From the NCBI GenBank assembly GCA_020746835.1, contig JAGPNK010000001.1, positions 930,001 through 994,000 on the forward strand: 64,000 nucleotides of DNA, read 5' to 3'. Positions 12,093 to 23,741 of the stretch are shown here, piece by piece; positions within the stretch are counted from its first letter, which is position 1, and each line of letters begins with the position of its first letter. A model generated the notes under the pieces. The model searched no databases and was not told the DNA's origin. It saw only the letters and a program-made list of their open reading frames with translations. The position numbers and the translations under genes are program-made. The DNA comes from Stachybotrys elegans. Taxonomy: Eukaryota; Ascomycota; Sordariomycetes; Hypocreales; Stachybotryaceae.

Positions 12093-15000
12093 CTAGCTCG
12101 ACATGCCGCTGTTGGTCCTGCTGGCGGTGTAGCCAGGCCTTTTGGGCTTGCGGAAGCACGCAAACTCGGTCTTGCTGGCCTCGCGCAGCTTCTTGAGGAC
12201 GCTGCGCATCTCGGGTAGCTCGTTCTGCAACCGGGTGCGGGCGTCGTTGTCGGTGCGGCTGTCAAGCTCCTGGTAGATCTGGCCCTGGAGCTCCGAGGCG
12301 CGCTGCGTCGTGTAGTGCGTCAGCGTCTGGGCAATGAACTCGACGTCGAGCGTCGCCTGCATCAAGGCCTCGAGCGGGTACTTTGGCCGCAGGCGGAAGG
12401 CCTCGAGCAGCTGCACCGACGTCTGCTCAAAGAGGAAAGACAGAACCTGCGACGTGAGAGATGGCGCCGTGGTGGAGACTTGGGAGTGGACGAGAACGAG
12501 AGTGAGGAGCGCCTCGTAGACGTATGGCTTCGCGGCCTGGGGTCGCTGACTCGCGCTGGGCTCCCAGTCTGAGGCGGAGATGCCGGCCTGGACGATGGTG
12601 CGCAGCTTCTCAATCGACTGCTTCGTGTATGACTGGAATAGCCGGGCATCAATCTGGCCTAGGACATCCTTGATCGTCTTGGACTCCTCTGTCAGCTTGA
12701 CGGAGAAGGCGTTCTCAAACTGCGAGTTCAGACTCGGCACCACCTGCGACCGTAGGGCCTGCAGGTTGCTGAGCGTAACGAGCATACGAATATTCTATCA
12801 CCGTGTTAGTACTATATATTGGACCATAATAAGCACATTGGACAGCTTACCCGGTCCGAGGCATCCAAGGTGCCTTTGCCAGCCAAAACTGTTGTGGCAG
12901 CAGCAGCGGCAGCAGCGGTATCGGCAGTGACGGCCAGCCAGTCATTCTCTGCCTTCTTGGTAGGGCGCTCGGCATTTTCCACCATGCCGCTGAGGGCTTT
13001 GTAGAGCGTCGTGACGTACTGACTCCGGACCATCTGGAGGAGTTTGTTGGGCGGGGGCTGCACAATGTCTCCCGCGCCGGGCTTCGACATTGCCTCGGAG
13101 ATGTAAAGAATCTTTTGCATGCCAGAGAGTAGAATACCTTCAAAGGTGGAAAAGGTGGTGGGCATCTTTGTGACGTCGCCGGACTCCAAGGAGCGCTGCC
13201 AATCTTCAACATACTTAATGTTTTCAGCGTCCTTATTCCAAGCTCCGCACAGAGAAAACACGCATCTCTCTCTCGCAGAAGTCACCAGGGACTTCAGTCG
13301 CTCACGAATCTGACCATCTCCAGAGGCCACAGGATCGATACTGGCCATGTCGCATGCTCCTGTGCCGACCAACGTCATCATCTTGGTCAGATAATGGACA
13401 CCGCTGATGGAATTGGACCAAGGAGGCCAGAAGGCAATCTTTTCCCATGTCTCGCCGCGAACAGGCGATTGCGGAGCGGTGTTGGAATCGAAGTTGAAAC
13501 GAGGGTCCCGGGGCGTGGTCGCCGTCGCTGGCGTGCTGGGCGTCATCGGCAGCGGTGAGAAGAGAAGCGATACATCCTCAGGAGGCAGCGCTGCAAAGAA
13601 GATATATACGTGCTCCCGGATCAGATCAACAAGCTCTACGATGCCCTTCTGTAGTTCCGAGACGGCCTGCGCTGGCAGTTGATGGTGGACTCGAGACTCG
13701 CCGTTGTAACCTATAGGCAGGCTCTTCTGGGTATTGCCGTCAATGAAACCCTGCGCAATCTGCCAAAAGTCGACCAGCTCGCCCAAGATACCCTGAGACG
13801 ACAGTAAATTGGTGAGGAAAGCCAGGATCTTCTCCCACAGCTCGATAACGTCAGGGGTATCGGTGGCCGAGTGCTTGCCCTCCAGGTTCTGGCGGCCCAA
13901 GGTCCGCAAGTGAGACGCCAGGGTTTCAGGGCTGGGCCTATCCGTATTGGCAAGCCTGCGGCGCAGAACCTCGATTTCCACCTTGGATCGGTCGGAGAAG
14001 GACTGGATCTTTCCCTTGAGATGGTCGTACCGACTCAGCAACCAGACCCATATGGGGCTGTCATCAACACCAAGCTCGAGCAGGGAGCTGATGATTTCGA
14101 GGTGGTCATCCTGCGGGCGCACGCTCATGGCCTGGGACTTGGGCAGGGGGTGCGTGGTGACGAGCTTCTTCCACATTTCGCGCTTAAATGTCTGGATCTG
14201 CTGATCGATATCGTGCCAGATACGACCGGCAAGCAGCATCTGATAAAGTTGAACATCGCCTGGCGTCGAGCCTCCCAGGTCGGCGGCAATCTTTCGCGTC
14301 TCATCGGCGAACCTCCTGGCTCGGTTGTACTCCTCCACCAAGGTCTCGTAGTCCTTTCTCTTGATACTCTCTGCCAGGGAGGAGCTCAGCTCCACCTGCT
14401 CCTTGAAGCGATCGATGTAGGTCGAGACGACCTTGAGGTTCTCCTCCTTTTCCTGGCCTCCCAATGCTGGACCCCAGACATCCTCTGCCTTTGCCGAGAC
14501 GTCGAGCAGCGGTGCCTTGATGCCCATGACACCATACTCGCTCTCCTTGACCAGCGCATTCTTCTTGCGGGTATCTGCTACAGGAGACACCAGGGCGGCG
14601 TTGAAGTTCTGGGGAGCAGAGATGCTGTTGCGAAAGCTGCTGCGACTTGCATGACGAGAGTGGGATCTTGCTCGCATGGACTGGGGTTCTGTGCCCCGAT
14701 ACTTCATCTCCTTGTAGACATTGTCGATGGTGGCTTTGGCCTTGACGAAGCGCTCAAAGTTGGTCTCTACAAGGACCTTGAGGGAGGCGGATTTCTGGTC
14801 AATGGACCGCGATAGAACTTCGAGGCCATTGAGGAGGCTCTGCGTGTCGTCGGCTGCGTGCACCTGGGATAGGAACAGAGCGGGAGAGAAGGTAGTAGAG
14901 GAGAGAAGAAATCGGTTTCCTGGTAACGATGCGATTAGAGCTGTCGGATGGATATGTTCGAGGAATACCCACGTAGTCGTGTGTCATCTTGGACCGGCAA

Positions 15001-15303
15001 GTTGAGTAGCTTCAGCACCCGCACCACGCTGTCCGAGGAGCCTAGAGGGTCGGGCTCGTCCTTCTGCACGAGGGTTCCGACGCCGCCCTTGCCGCGCTCC
15101 GAGCCCAGGACGCTCCTCCGATCGCTGATGGCCTTTTCGAGTGCCTGGTACCGCGACTTTCTGTCCTGTCTCAGCTGAGCCCTGCTGCTCTGGACCTCGT
15201 CGTCGGACAAGTCATCGTCGTCTTTCTCGGCAGGCCATTCGGTGGGATAAGGTGTGGGAAGCTGGTAGAAGTCGAGGACGGTCCTCTCGTAGTCGCTCGT
15301 CAT
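12093..15303 (-). CDS. SEC5: Exocyst complex subunit Sec5
   Basis: Three exons (15303-14973, 14919-12851, 12794-12093) give 1033 residues, normal for filamentous-fungal Sec5. Intron 1 (53 bp) uses GTGGGT...CCAG. Intron 2 (56 bp) uses GTAAGC, a perfect TACTAAC branch site and ATAG. The N-terminal 110 residues are acidic and low in order (DDDDLSDDE). The conserved vesicle-tethering region starts across the first junction with LRNRFLLSSTTFSPALFLSQ and continues with the helical segment VLVETNFERFVKAKATID and KATIDNVYKEMKYRG. Known from the family: Sec5 joins Sec3, Sec6, Sec8, Sec10, Sec15, Exo70 and Exo84 to tether secretory vesicles at growth sites such as the hyphal tip. The C-terminus is helical, ending near residue 1033 after a short basic tail. 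Confidence 0.93.
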
Positions 15304-16553
15304 GGCGGCGGGAGGGGATAACGCTCCCTATCACCATTGCATGCCTCAAATGTTTACGCACTGACAAACTGGCCGCAATCGCGCATCCCTGGCAGCTACG
15401 ACATTGAGGGATGTTGACTGTGGAGCTTGCGGGAGAGCCTCAAACTAATTCTGATTGGCTGCACGGATCATTAGCTTGACAGTATCCGTACCTCTTGGTG
15501 GGCCAAGTGCTAGCGATTTGTTTGCACTGTCTGTCTGCACTGTGTTACCATAATCCAGGGAAGCAGACGCATATACTACTTCCTATCCACTTATGTGTTA
15601 CTTCACAATAGCAGATTTACAACTCTCTTGAATACTTTTTCAGTCTACTTCTCCTGGGCTGTCTCAATGTTACCTTGTGGTCATAGGACGATGTTAAATG
15701 GCGGTGGTGTTGTAATAGGAAAGAGTGACAACCATAGAGCTAGTGCCTGTGAGCCTGTTCGCTTGTACAGGGCGATCGTTTGCTATAACGGTCAATTAGT
15801 CGGTATATGCCCTAGGTACCTCTCTACACCGTATTTCAGTGCTGCGAATTACGGGCCCTCGTTTGTTTGCTAAGGTATGCTCAGCAAACGGGCTCCGTGT
15901 GTGCCATGCCAGAAACCGGTTGTATCAAGCAGGGAGGGTCGAGAGACCGGTGAAATAATCTTCTGCACATTGCTGTTTGTTCTTGAACTAATTATTTGTT
16001 CCTCTTGTACTATGCGATTTCAAGCATTGAACTTCACCCACTCTTCTTCAACCAAGTCGGCATTACCGCAGCTTGGACAATGGACCTATATTCGGCAAGT
16101 TCAATGCACACGCGGATGGCTGCGGCCATGCACAGGGATCTGAACATCTACAAGCATGCAACTGAGTAGTGTGTGACATGTCATGTTGGCTAGGTGGTAT
16201 GCACTGTACCGGGTCGGCTTTCCGAAATACAAACAATCGTAGGATAGCTGCCTCTACTGTTTGTAGCTGGCAGGCCATTGCAGGTGACAGCCTGTCTGTA
16301 GGAACAGTTAGATATGCATAATGGTGCCTGCTAATCCACCTGAAGCAACTGACAGCTGGAGCAAAGCTGATCGACTGCTAAATAGGCATGTTTAGATCTG
16401 ATCCTACCCTCTTAACCTCTTTTACGCACACTCCTCGAACCGAATCTTAGCTACACGTAGCGCCAGCTCCCGTGAACTTTCGATTACGAGCCACGACATT
16501 CTCGTCGTATTCTGACGACCGCCAGTAAGAAAACTTTAGGTTCTCTTCGCGCT
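15304..16553. other. AT-richer intergenic region, 1250 bp
   Basis: This is the 5' flank of SEC5 (-) and of the finger/exonuclease gene (+). From about 15540 it is visibly AT-richer than most of the window. I found no ORF with domain character, no tRNA and no terminal inverted repeats that would mark a transposon. Confidence 0.45.
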
Positions 16554-19486
16554 ATGGTAAGAACTCCCCTACATACTCGCGTGCTTGCTGTATTCAAGAC
16601 ACTGAACTCGCAGGCGTTTCCGTGCCCCGTTGCAGCCAATTTCGACTGCCATAAGACTTTTGATACATATATTGACGCGTCGTGTCATTCTCTTTTCACC
16701 CACGGTAAAGGACCGGACTGTCGCAAGGCAGAGAGTGGCCTATGGATATGCCCCTTCTTCAGATCAGGCTGCTTAGAGATATTCGACTATGTCTACCAAG
16801 TCACTGAACATCTCAGTTCAGCGCATGAAGAAGGCGAAATACCATGTCCATTAGCAAGTTTTGGTTGCGGTACAACATTCAAGACTCACAACAACTTGTC
16901 GATCCATTTAAAAAACATCCATGTAGACAAAATTCTCTACGCTTGCCCATTGGCCAAAGAGATGAACTGCAAAAAGATGTCTACCTCGGCCGGAAATGCC
17001 AAAGCCCATGCGAAAACACACGATTCAGAGCGAGAGATGTTTCGGTGTCCATTCGCAGAGGAGGAGGGCTGCACTATCGTCTTCACCACTGAAGCCGTTG
17101 CACAGCGCCATGCGAAAGAGAAACACGATCCAACGCATGAGCAGATTGCTTGTCCGTTTGCAGAGACGGGCTGCACGCAACTTTTCAATGCTACAAGGAA
17201 CGTACAAAGTCACGTCCAGTTGAAGCACGATCCAACAAGGCTGATAGTTCCGTGTCCGTGGGCAAAGGAGAAAGATTGTACGGAAATGTTTATTTCCAAA
17301 TTCTCTGCGAATTCACATCTCAGACAACACGATCCAAGCTGGGACAGGATTCTATGTCCTTTAGTTGACAAGGAGGGATGCGACGAGATGTTTCACAGCA
17401 AATCTATGGCCGTGCAACACGCAAAGGATGTCCATAGAATGGAACGGTTTCCTTGCCCGCTAGCAAAGGAAAAAAACTGCGATGACGACTTTGTCAGTAC
17501 ATTTTATGCCAATCAACACGCACAGAACGTCCACGGGATAAAGCTCTTTCCCTGTCCTTTGGCAGATGAAAAGGGTTGCGCCATGACCTTTTTCTCCAGA
17601 GAAGACGCAGCCAAGCATGAAAAGCAACGGCATATCATGTGTTTTCGGTGCCCACGTACGGGATGCGACGGACGCTTTGCTGCCGCCAAAGACGCCTGGG
17701 AGCACGCCGAGAGCCCGGAGCACCTTGTGTCAAAACTCTTCCTCTGCCCAGTCAGTATGTGCCGCGTCGCTGTGGCCGGCAGGCGTTGGCCCAAAGCGCA
17801 GATGAGTGACCATATGAAGATGCACAAAAAGCAGGGGCATCTGGAAGATGGTGTCGAATATGCTCCGCAACCAGTCGAAGAACTGCCTTTGCATGGCAGT
17901 CAACTTCCCCTATACCGACTCATCCACCAAGCCAGTTTTCATCTCGCGGACGAAGTTCAGACGCATGAAGAATCCGAACAATTCCTTGAAGAGACCACAG
18001 ACATGGCCCTTGAAGCTGAAGGCGAGGATGAAGAGAACGATGAATTGTTCAGCGGTCCTATGGAAGCAACCATAAGCGACTCAGAAAGTGGTATGCTTTC
18101 CGAAGAACAACGCAATCGAGTTCTAGAAAGGAACACGAACACATGGCGTACGATCGCCCTTTCTCAAACTCTTATAACATGCCTTGCTAACAATATTCGG
18201 CAATAGTTAGATATGGGGATTGCAAGGTCTCGTTCAAGTCCCTTGGCCTGACGTGTTTAGGTCCCACCGCAATTGTGGGCAAGTTTGTTGTCGACCTTTG
18301 CCCGAATAATGTCACAATTGACTTGGACACAGCGAAGCTAATTCATGACGCTGGACGTCATCTGCTTTTGGAGTCACGATGCGTTGAATGCCGTCATGCT
18401 ATTGAGCTAAGGCAGTTCTTGTCGCGATACGGAGTGGATACAGGACACAAGAATCCTATCTGCACATTCCCAGGTTGCGAAAACCCGAATTTTGGGGGTT
18501 CGGGAAAATGCTGTAACCATATCGAAAACCAACTCTGTGAGACACGTCCGGTGGCCCCAGCCGTACTACCAGCTCTCCAAGACGCATTCGGTCGTGCCTG
18601 TCGAAAAAGATGGACGTTCCCAAGCCACTACGGGAAAGTGCGCAGACGGATAGACGAAATTCTCCAAGGCCAACGACCCGGCTCCGATCTCGTCATCCTG
18701 GATGACGAATTCTCGATCGCGTCGGGTGAGCTGTGGGAATTCGCCATCCTCGAGCGAATCTCTGGCAAAGTACTCGTCAACACCTTAATTGATCGACGCG
18801 GGGAGCTGAACCATGCAACGCGGATGCCGAATCAGTTCAGGGAATGGTGGAGCAAGAGACAGGCCCAGAGGATCTATTCGTCGTCACGACCGCCAGGCAG
18901 TATTGACCACATGGACGTGCATAGCGTGGCGGAGAAACTCCAAGGAGCGGGGATAACACGGGATACAATGATCCTTGTGTGGCACACTTCCACCAGGGAC
19001 CTGGATATACTGAAGGGGTTCCTCGAGTCAGCAGGATATACCGGAATCCTGCCGCCCAAGGAGAACTGCATACCGCTAATCCAGGTTATGCGAATGAACC
19101 TTAGTGAAGGAGCGGCTGGCTACCGCATGTTCCCCCTGGGACTCGAAGTGCTCTTTCCCGTCATGTGGCCCCGACATTCCTTAATCGGCCTCAACCACCA
19201 GGCGCTCGTCGACTGTCAACAGACGAGGTTGATATGCATGGGTTTTGACGAGCTCTGCAGGCCGATAGAAGAGCGAGGGGCGGAGTGGCGACCGGAAACG
19301 GTTGCAAAAACGGCCCAGACATCTCTCGACAGCTGGCTGCAAAAGAAGAGCATCGACGAAGATTCCAATGATGGGACCAGACGTAAGACCGTTCTCCTGG
19401 GGAAATTGGAACGTCGAACACCACTAACATGGTCAACAGAGACAAAAAGACTCAAGCGTCTCTCTATCGAGGGCGAGGACGAGTAG
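16554..19486 (+). CDS. Twelve C2H2-type zinc fingers fused to a DEDDh 3'-5' exonuclease-like domain
   Basis: The best model has four exons (16554-16556, 16614-18147, 18207-19382, 19440-19486) and 919 residues. Exon 1 is only the ATG, followed by GTAAGA...CGCAG. Residues 5-405 hold about twelve fingers of pattern C-x6/7-C-x12-H-x3/4-H (CPLAKEMNC, CPFAETGC, CPLADEKGC starts). An acidic linker rich in Glu follows, then Cys/His pairs (CVECRH, CTFPGC, GKCCNH). The C-terminal 250 residues carry an RNase H-fold exonuclease signature: D678-x-E680 in VILDDEFSIASGELWEFAIL, D777 in HTSTRDLDIL, and H843-x4-D848 in NHQALVDCQQT. The middle intron (59 bp, GCTAAC branch, ATAG) removes a stop and joins the two halves in frame, so I treat this as one gene. 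Role unknown; binding of nucleic acid and 3'-5' degradation are inferred from the domains. Codon use is AT-richer than in neighbours. Confidence 0.72.
16557..16613 (+). other. Probable 57-bp intron directly after the start codon
   Basis: The donor is GTAAGA, there is a CACTGAAC branch site and the acceptor is CGCAG. It is a multiple of three with no stop, so it could also be read as 19 extra residues. Removing it puts the first finger cysteine at residue 5. Confidence 0.6.
19383..19439 (+). other. Probable 57-bp in-frame intron near the 3' end
   Basis: The donor is GTAAGA, the branch site CACTAAC and the acceptor CAACAG. Length 57 and no stop mean that retention would add 19 residues before the last 15 codons of the finger/exonuclease gene. 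Confidence 0.65.
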
Positions 19487-20099
19487 AATGGAATCATTTC
19501 CTAGGTACAGAGGGAGAGTGGTCAGTTGAGCGCGAGGGTTGGCGGCCTTGCCCCAATAAGCCCCGATTGCTCTGTAGCTGTTAGCAGAGGTTATCATCAG
19601 GGATGGACGAATCATCATCAGATATAGATGGTGCGGGATGGGTGCCTATATACCCCAATTTCAACACTGTCACGTAGACACGAAGATAACAAATGTCTCT
19701 CTCTATCCACAGCCCTGACAATGACCTTTGCTGGCGGCTGCGATCCTGGCCTTTGTAGCTATGTATGCAGGTGCAACTCTGTATGCACCGGCTTCCTTGG
19801 TTGGTGGGTGCGAGCATTACTGTAAGGCCGGTTATTTAACAAATCTTGTAGAAATCGGGGTATAGGGACCAAAGCCCGCTATCTAGGCGGGCCTCCACTT
19901 TTACACTTTTGGTTGTATGATGCTCCGACTGGACCCTGAACGCCTTGAGAAACGTGCCTCCAATTTCCTGGCCTCCTGTTGGCCGTGATAGCAAGGATAT
20001 CCGAATAGTTCTGGCAGGCACTGCTGTCAACGGCCACATGGTGTCGAAAGCACTAAGTCACCTCTAAGCCTTACCTTCTCGTTACAATTACGCCCCGCG
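19487..20099. other. Intergenic, 613 bp
   Basis: This spacer lies between two + strand genes: the 3' flank of the finger/exonuclease gene and the promoter of the RKM5-like gene. Nothing further is seen in it. Confidence 0.45.
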
Positions 20100-21050
20100 A
20101 TGACCTCGCCTCACGAATCTTTCACCTCCCTTCTCGACCCCGAGGTTGAAGATGCAGATGAAGGCATCCCACATCACCATTCTTCTGCACGCAGCACCGT
20201 TCACTAACATGAACCAGAAACCTTTTTACTATACTCGCAGCCGATACCATCTCAGAACCTCGGCTTCGTCGACCCAACTGCCCACTCAATTGACGTATCT
20301 CTCGCAGGCCGTGACTTGACCATCTACCAGTCTCCGACCATATTGTCCTCGAACCGCGCGGGCGGCACCACCGGCGCTGGTTAGTCCCCTCAACACTTTG
20401 TCGACACTTTCAAACTTCAGCTTACCGATTCAGTGCTGTGGAAGGTGACTCCCCTCTTCTCCGAGTGGCTCTCCTCACCTACCAATATCCTCTTCTCGTC
20501 CAACACCCTCAACCGCTCCTCTGCCGTCCTCGAGCTCGGCTGCGGCATATCCCCCCTCAATGCCCTGGCCCTGGCCCCTCGCCTGGGACGCTACGTCCTC
20601 ACCGACCAGCCCTACGTGCAGAAGCTCATCCAGCAGAACCTGGCCGAGAACCCCCCTCCCCGGCGCGCCTCCTATGCCCCCGTGCTGTTCAAGACGCTGG
20701 ACTGGGAGACGGACGAGGTGACGTCTTCGCTGACGGGAGACGCGGCCATCCGCAGCTTCGACGCTGTGCTCGCGTGTGACTGCGTGTTTAATTACGCCCT
20801 CGTGCAGCCCTTTGTTCAGGCTTGCGTGGACGTGTGTCGGCTCAGGACAAGGGATGACGGCAAGCCGTGCGTGTGCATCGTCGCACAGCAGTTGAGGAAT
20901 GACGAGGTGTTTCAGTCTTGGCTGGAGACGTTTCTCAGCTTCTATCACGTTTGGCGGATGCCCGACAAAAATCTGCCAGAGGACTTGCGGTCGACAAAGG
21001 GATTTGTGGTTCACATCGGCATACTGCGCGAGTCAAACCCCGACAAGTAG
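20100..21050 (+). CDS. RKM5: Ribosomal lysine N-methyltransferase 5 (Rkm5-type, methyltransferase family 16)
   Basis: Three exons (20100-20163, 20218-20379, 20434-21050) give 280 residues. The first intron has donor GC rather than GT (AAG|GCATCC), branch CACTAAC and acceptor CCAG. It is the only split that gives the family N-terminus DADEETFLLYSQPIPSQNLG in frame. Intron 2 is GTTAGT...TCAG. Later segments are VLWKVTPLFSEWL, the SAM-binding motif I VLELGCGISPL, a conserved LACDCVFNYALVQPFVQAC (motif IV region) and the C-terminal FVVHIGIL. Known from yeast: Rkm5 monomethylates a lysine of ribosomal protein Rpl1. It acts in the cytoplasm on newly made or ribosome-bound protein. The gene ends 174 bp from the convergent LEU1 stop. 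Confidence 0.88.
20164..20217 (+). other. GC-AG intron
   Basis: This 54-bp intron has GC at the 5' splice site, a consensus CACTAAC branch site 10 bp before CCAG, and ordinary length. No GT in the required phase exists in exon 1. Confidence 0.75.
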
Positions 21051-21224
21051 AGAATAGTTGCAACTGCATCCGCAACAGATGAGAGTAGATTAGACATCTG
21101 ACAGCAGCCAGGTTCATGTATTCAAATCAGGGACTATCGTGGATCGAGTCAACAATCTCGATGTTTCATGTACGCCAACCCAACCTTTCCAGACTTTTAA
21201 CCTAGATCTCCTCGGGCCGCCCCA

Positions 21225-23741
21225 TCACCAGTCCAGAGGTTCCGTCTTCTCTTCGCCGCGGTTCGTCTTGGGGATAGGAACCGCCTTTGCTGCCAGCTTG
21301 CCACCTTGGCCCTTGCGCTTGAGGTAGCCGGTGCCGTCGAGCCACGGCTTCTCCTGCGTCATGTGCTTCTCAAAGTCGGTAATCTTGTTCTCCAGCTGCA
21401 TGGTGAGGCCAATGTCATCAAGGCCGTTGACCAGGCAGTGCTTTGTAAACTCCTCGACGTCAAAGGAGCAAATCTTCTCACCGGCCGAGTTCTTGATCAG
21501 CTGGTTAGGCAGATCGACCTCAACCTCCCTGCCGGCGCGGGCCTCGGCGGCAATGGCATCGAGGTTGGACTGGTCATCGACCACAATCGGCAGCATGCCG
21601 TTTTTCTTCATATTCGAGTTGAAAATGTCCGCAAACGACGGTGCAATGACTGCCAGAATTCCAAAGTCGAGCAGAGCCCATGGGGCGTGCTCCCGTGAGC
21701 TTCCGCAGCCAAAGTTGGGGCCCGTGCAGACGAGAATCTTTGCCTTGGTATAGGGCTCCTGGTTCAACACAAAGCTGGGGTTAGGGGTGCCATCGGGTTT
21801 GGAACGCAGCTCATGGAATAGGGCACCTCCTAGACCACTACGCTTGATGGTCTTGAGGAATTGCTTGGGGATGATGGCGTCGGTATCGACGTTGGACATA
21901 TCCAGAGGAGCAGCAATGCCCTTGAGAGTCTCGAACTTGGGCAGGCCCGTGGAGCCCGTAGAAGGGGCCAAGTTGTTGGTGTGCGGCTCTGTGTCCTCGG
22001 GCTGATCGGTAATCATCTCACGGTCATGATCATCATCTTCGACCCTCTCGTCTATCTGAGGCGTCTTGGCAGGGGTGCTGCTCGGTGTGACGTGAGAGCT
22101 GGGCGTGTAGTCGGTCAGCTTTCGCACATCAGCGAGTTTGCCGACAATGGCGGCAGCGGCAGCCATGACTGGCGACATGAGGTGCGTCCGACTGCCTGCT
22201 CCCTGCCTTCCTTCGAATGGGCGATTGGATGTACTGGCAACTCTCTCCTGGGGTGCTGCGATGTCAGGGTTCATGCCCAGGCACATACTGCAGCCAGCCT
22301 CTCTCCACTCGAAGCCGGCATCGAGAAAGATCTGATCCAGACCTTCCTCCTCCGCCTGCATCTTGATCAGACCGGATCCAGGGACGACCAGGGCACGCTT
22401 GATGTTGGAGGCAATCTTCTTGCCCTGGACAACCTGAGCAGCGGCGCGGAGATCCTCAATTCTTGAGTTGGTGCAAGACCCGATGAACACCTTATCAACG
22501 ACGACATCCTCCATGGGTGTGCCAGGGACAAGGCCCATGTACTCCAGCATCCTGCGGCCAGCGGCCTTCTTGCTCTCGCTGGCAAAAGTCTCGGGGTCCG
22601 GGACAGAGCCGGTAATGGGGACAACAGCCTCGGGGCTGGTTCCCCAAGTGATGGTGGGGGTGATGTCCTTGGCGTCGATGTAGACTTCGACGTCGTATTT
22701 TGCGTCGGGGTCCGACTGCAGGGACTTCCAGTAGGCAACAGCCCTGTCCCACTCCTCGGAGCCGAACTTGGGTGCTAGAGGACGTCCCTTGAGGTATTCA
22801 AAGGTCACCTCATCGGGGGCAACCATTGCAGCCCTGGAACCGAATTCTATTCCCATGTTGCACAGAGACATCCTCGCGGCCATGCCGAGGTTTCGGATCA
22901 CCGAGCCACAAAACTCGACGACGGCGCCCGTACCACCGGCGGTACCAATCTGGCCAATAACATGGAGGACGACGTCCTTGGAGCTGACACCGGGGGCGAG
23001 CTCGCCGTCGACCTGGATCTTCATGTTCTTGCTTCGCTTGGTGATGAGGCACTGAGTGGCGAGGACGTGCTCGACCTCGCTGGTGCCAATGCCGAAAGCC
23101 AAGGCTCCGAAAGCGCCGTGAGTGGAGGTATGGCTGTCACCGCAGACGACGGTGGTACCGGGGAGGGTGAAGCCCTGCTCAGGGCCAATGACATGAACAA
23201 TGCCCTGTCGCTTGTCGCCGAGGCCGAAGTAGGTCAGACCGAAGTCCTTGACATTCTCCTCGAGGGTAACGCATTGTAAACGGGAGTCGTCCTCCTCGAT
23301 GAAGGAAGCAATATCCTTGAGCCCTTTGCGAGACGTAGTAGGGACGTTCTATGAGGGATCGTCAGCTTCGTCGCTTGTAGCAGGTAACACCAGCCCGAGA
23401 TGCTGGGACGTACGTGATCAGTGGTGGCCAGGGTGCAATCCGGCCGACGGACCTTTCGGCCAGCGTTCTTGAGACCTTCAAAGGCTTGCTGTACAGGGTC
23501 AGCCTGTGCTCCCATGATTATCGCGGGAGAAGGGAGGAAACATACAGGAGAGGTCACTTCGTGGACCAGGTGTCGATCTGAGCGAGGCGGGTCAGGTTAG
23601 ACAGAATTCATCCAGACACGGATGCACAAAGAGTAACACACCAATGTAGATAAGGATAGTCCCGTCAGGCTTCTTGTCAACGACATGTGCTGATAGCACC
23701 TTGTCGTAGAGCGTCTGGGGGGTTGCCACTGCGGAGGGCAT
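21225..23741 (-). CDS. LEU1: 3-isopropylmalate dehydratase (leucine biosynthesis)
   Basis: Four exons (23741-23642, 23577-23546, 23488-23414, 23348-21225) give 776 residues, the usual fungal size. The enzyme converts 2-isopropylmalate to 3-isopropylmalate through a [4Fe-4S] cluster in the cytosol. Exons 1-3 hold the N-terminal KVLSAHVV, the catalytic-His region [11 protein letters not shown] and TLATTDH. Exon 4 holds [15 protein letters not shown] and the cluster cysteines in [11 protein letters not shown] and [10 protein letters not shown]. An acidic linker (from about residue 485, [13 protein letters not shown]) joins the large aconitase-type domain to the C-terminal swivel domain ([33 protein letters not shown]). 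Bacteria split these domains into LeuC and LeuD; fungi fuse them. Yeast LEU1 is induced by Leu3 with 2-isopropylmalate; I saw no exact CCGGNNCCGG site in the 1.4 kb upstream. Confidence 0.97.

Noticed and set aside
18148..18206. Reading the finger and exonuclease halves as two separate genes
   Set aside because: The frame crosses cleanly by an intron with standard signals, and the second half has no ATG near its conserved start.
21306..22466. Long plus-strand frames (130-201 residues) opposite LEU1
   Set aside because: They mirror the GC-rich LEU1 coding strand, have no domain, and lie inside a certain gene.
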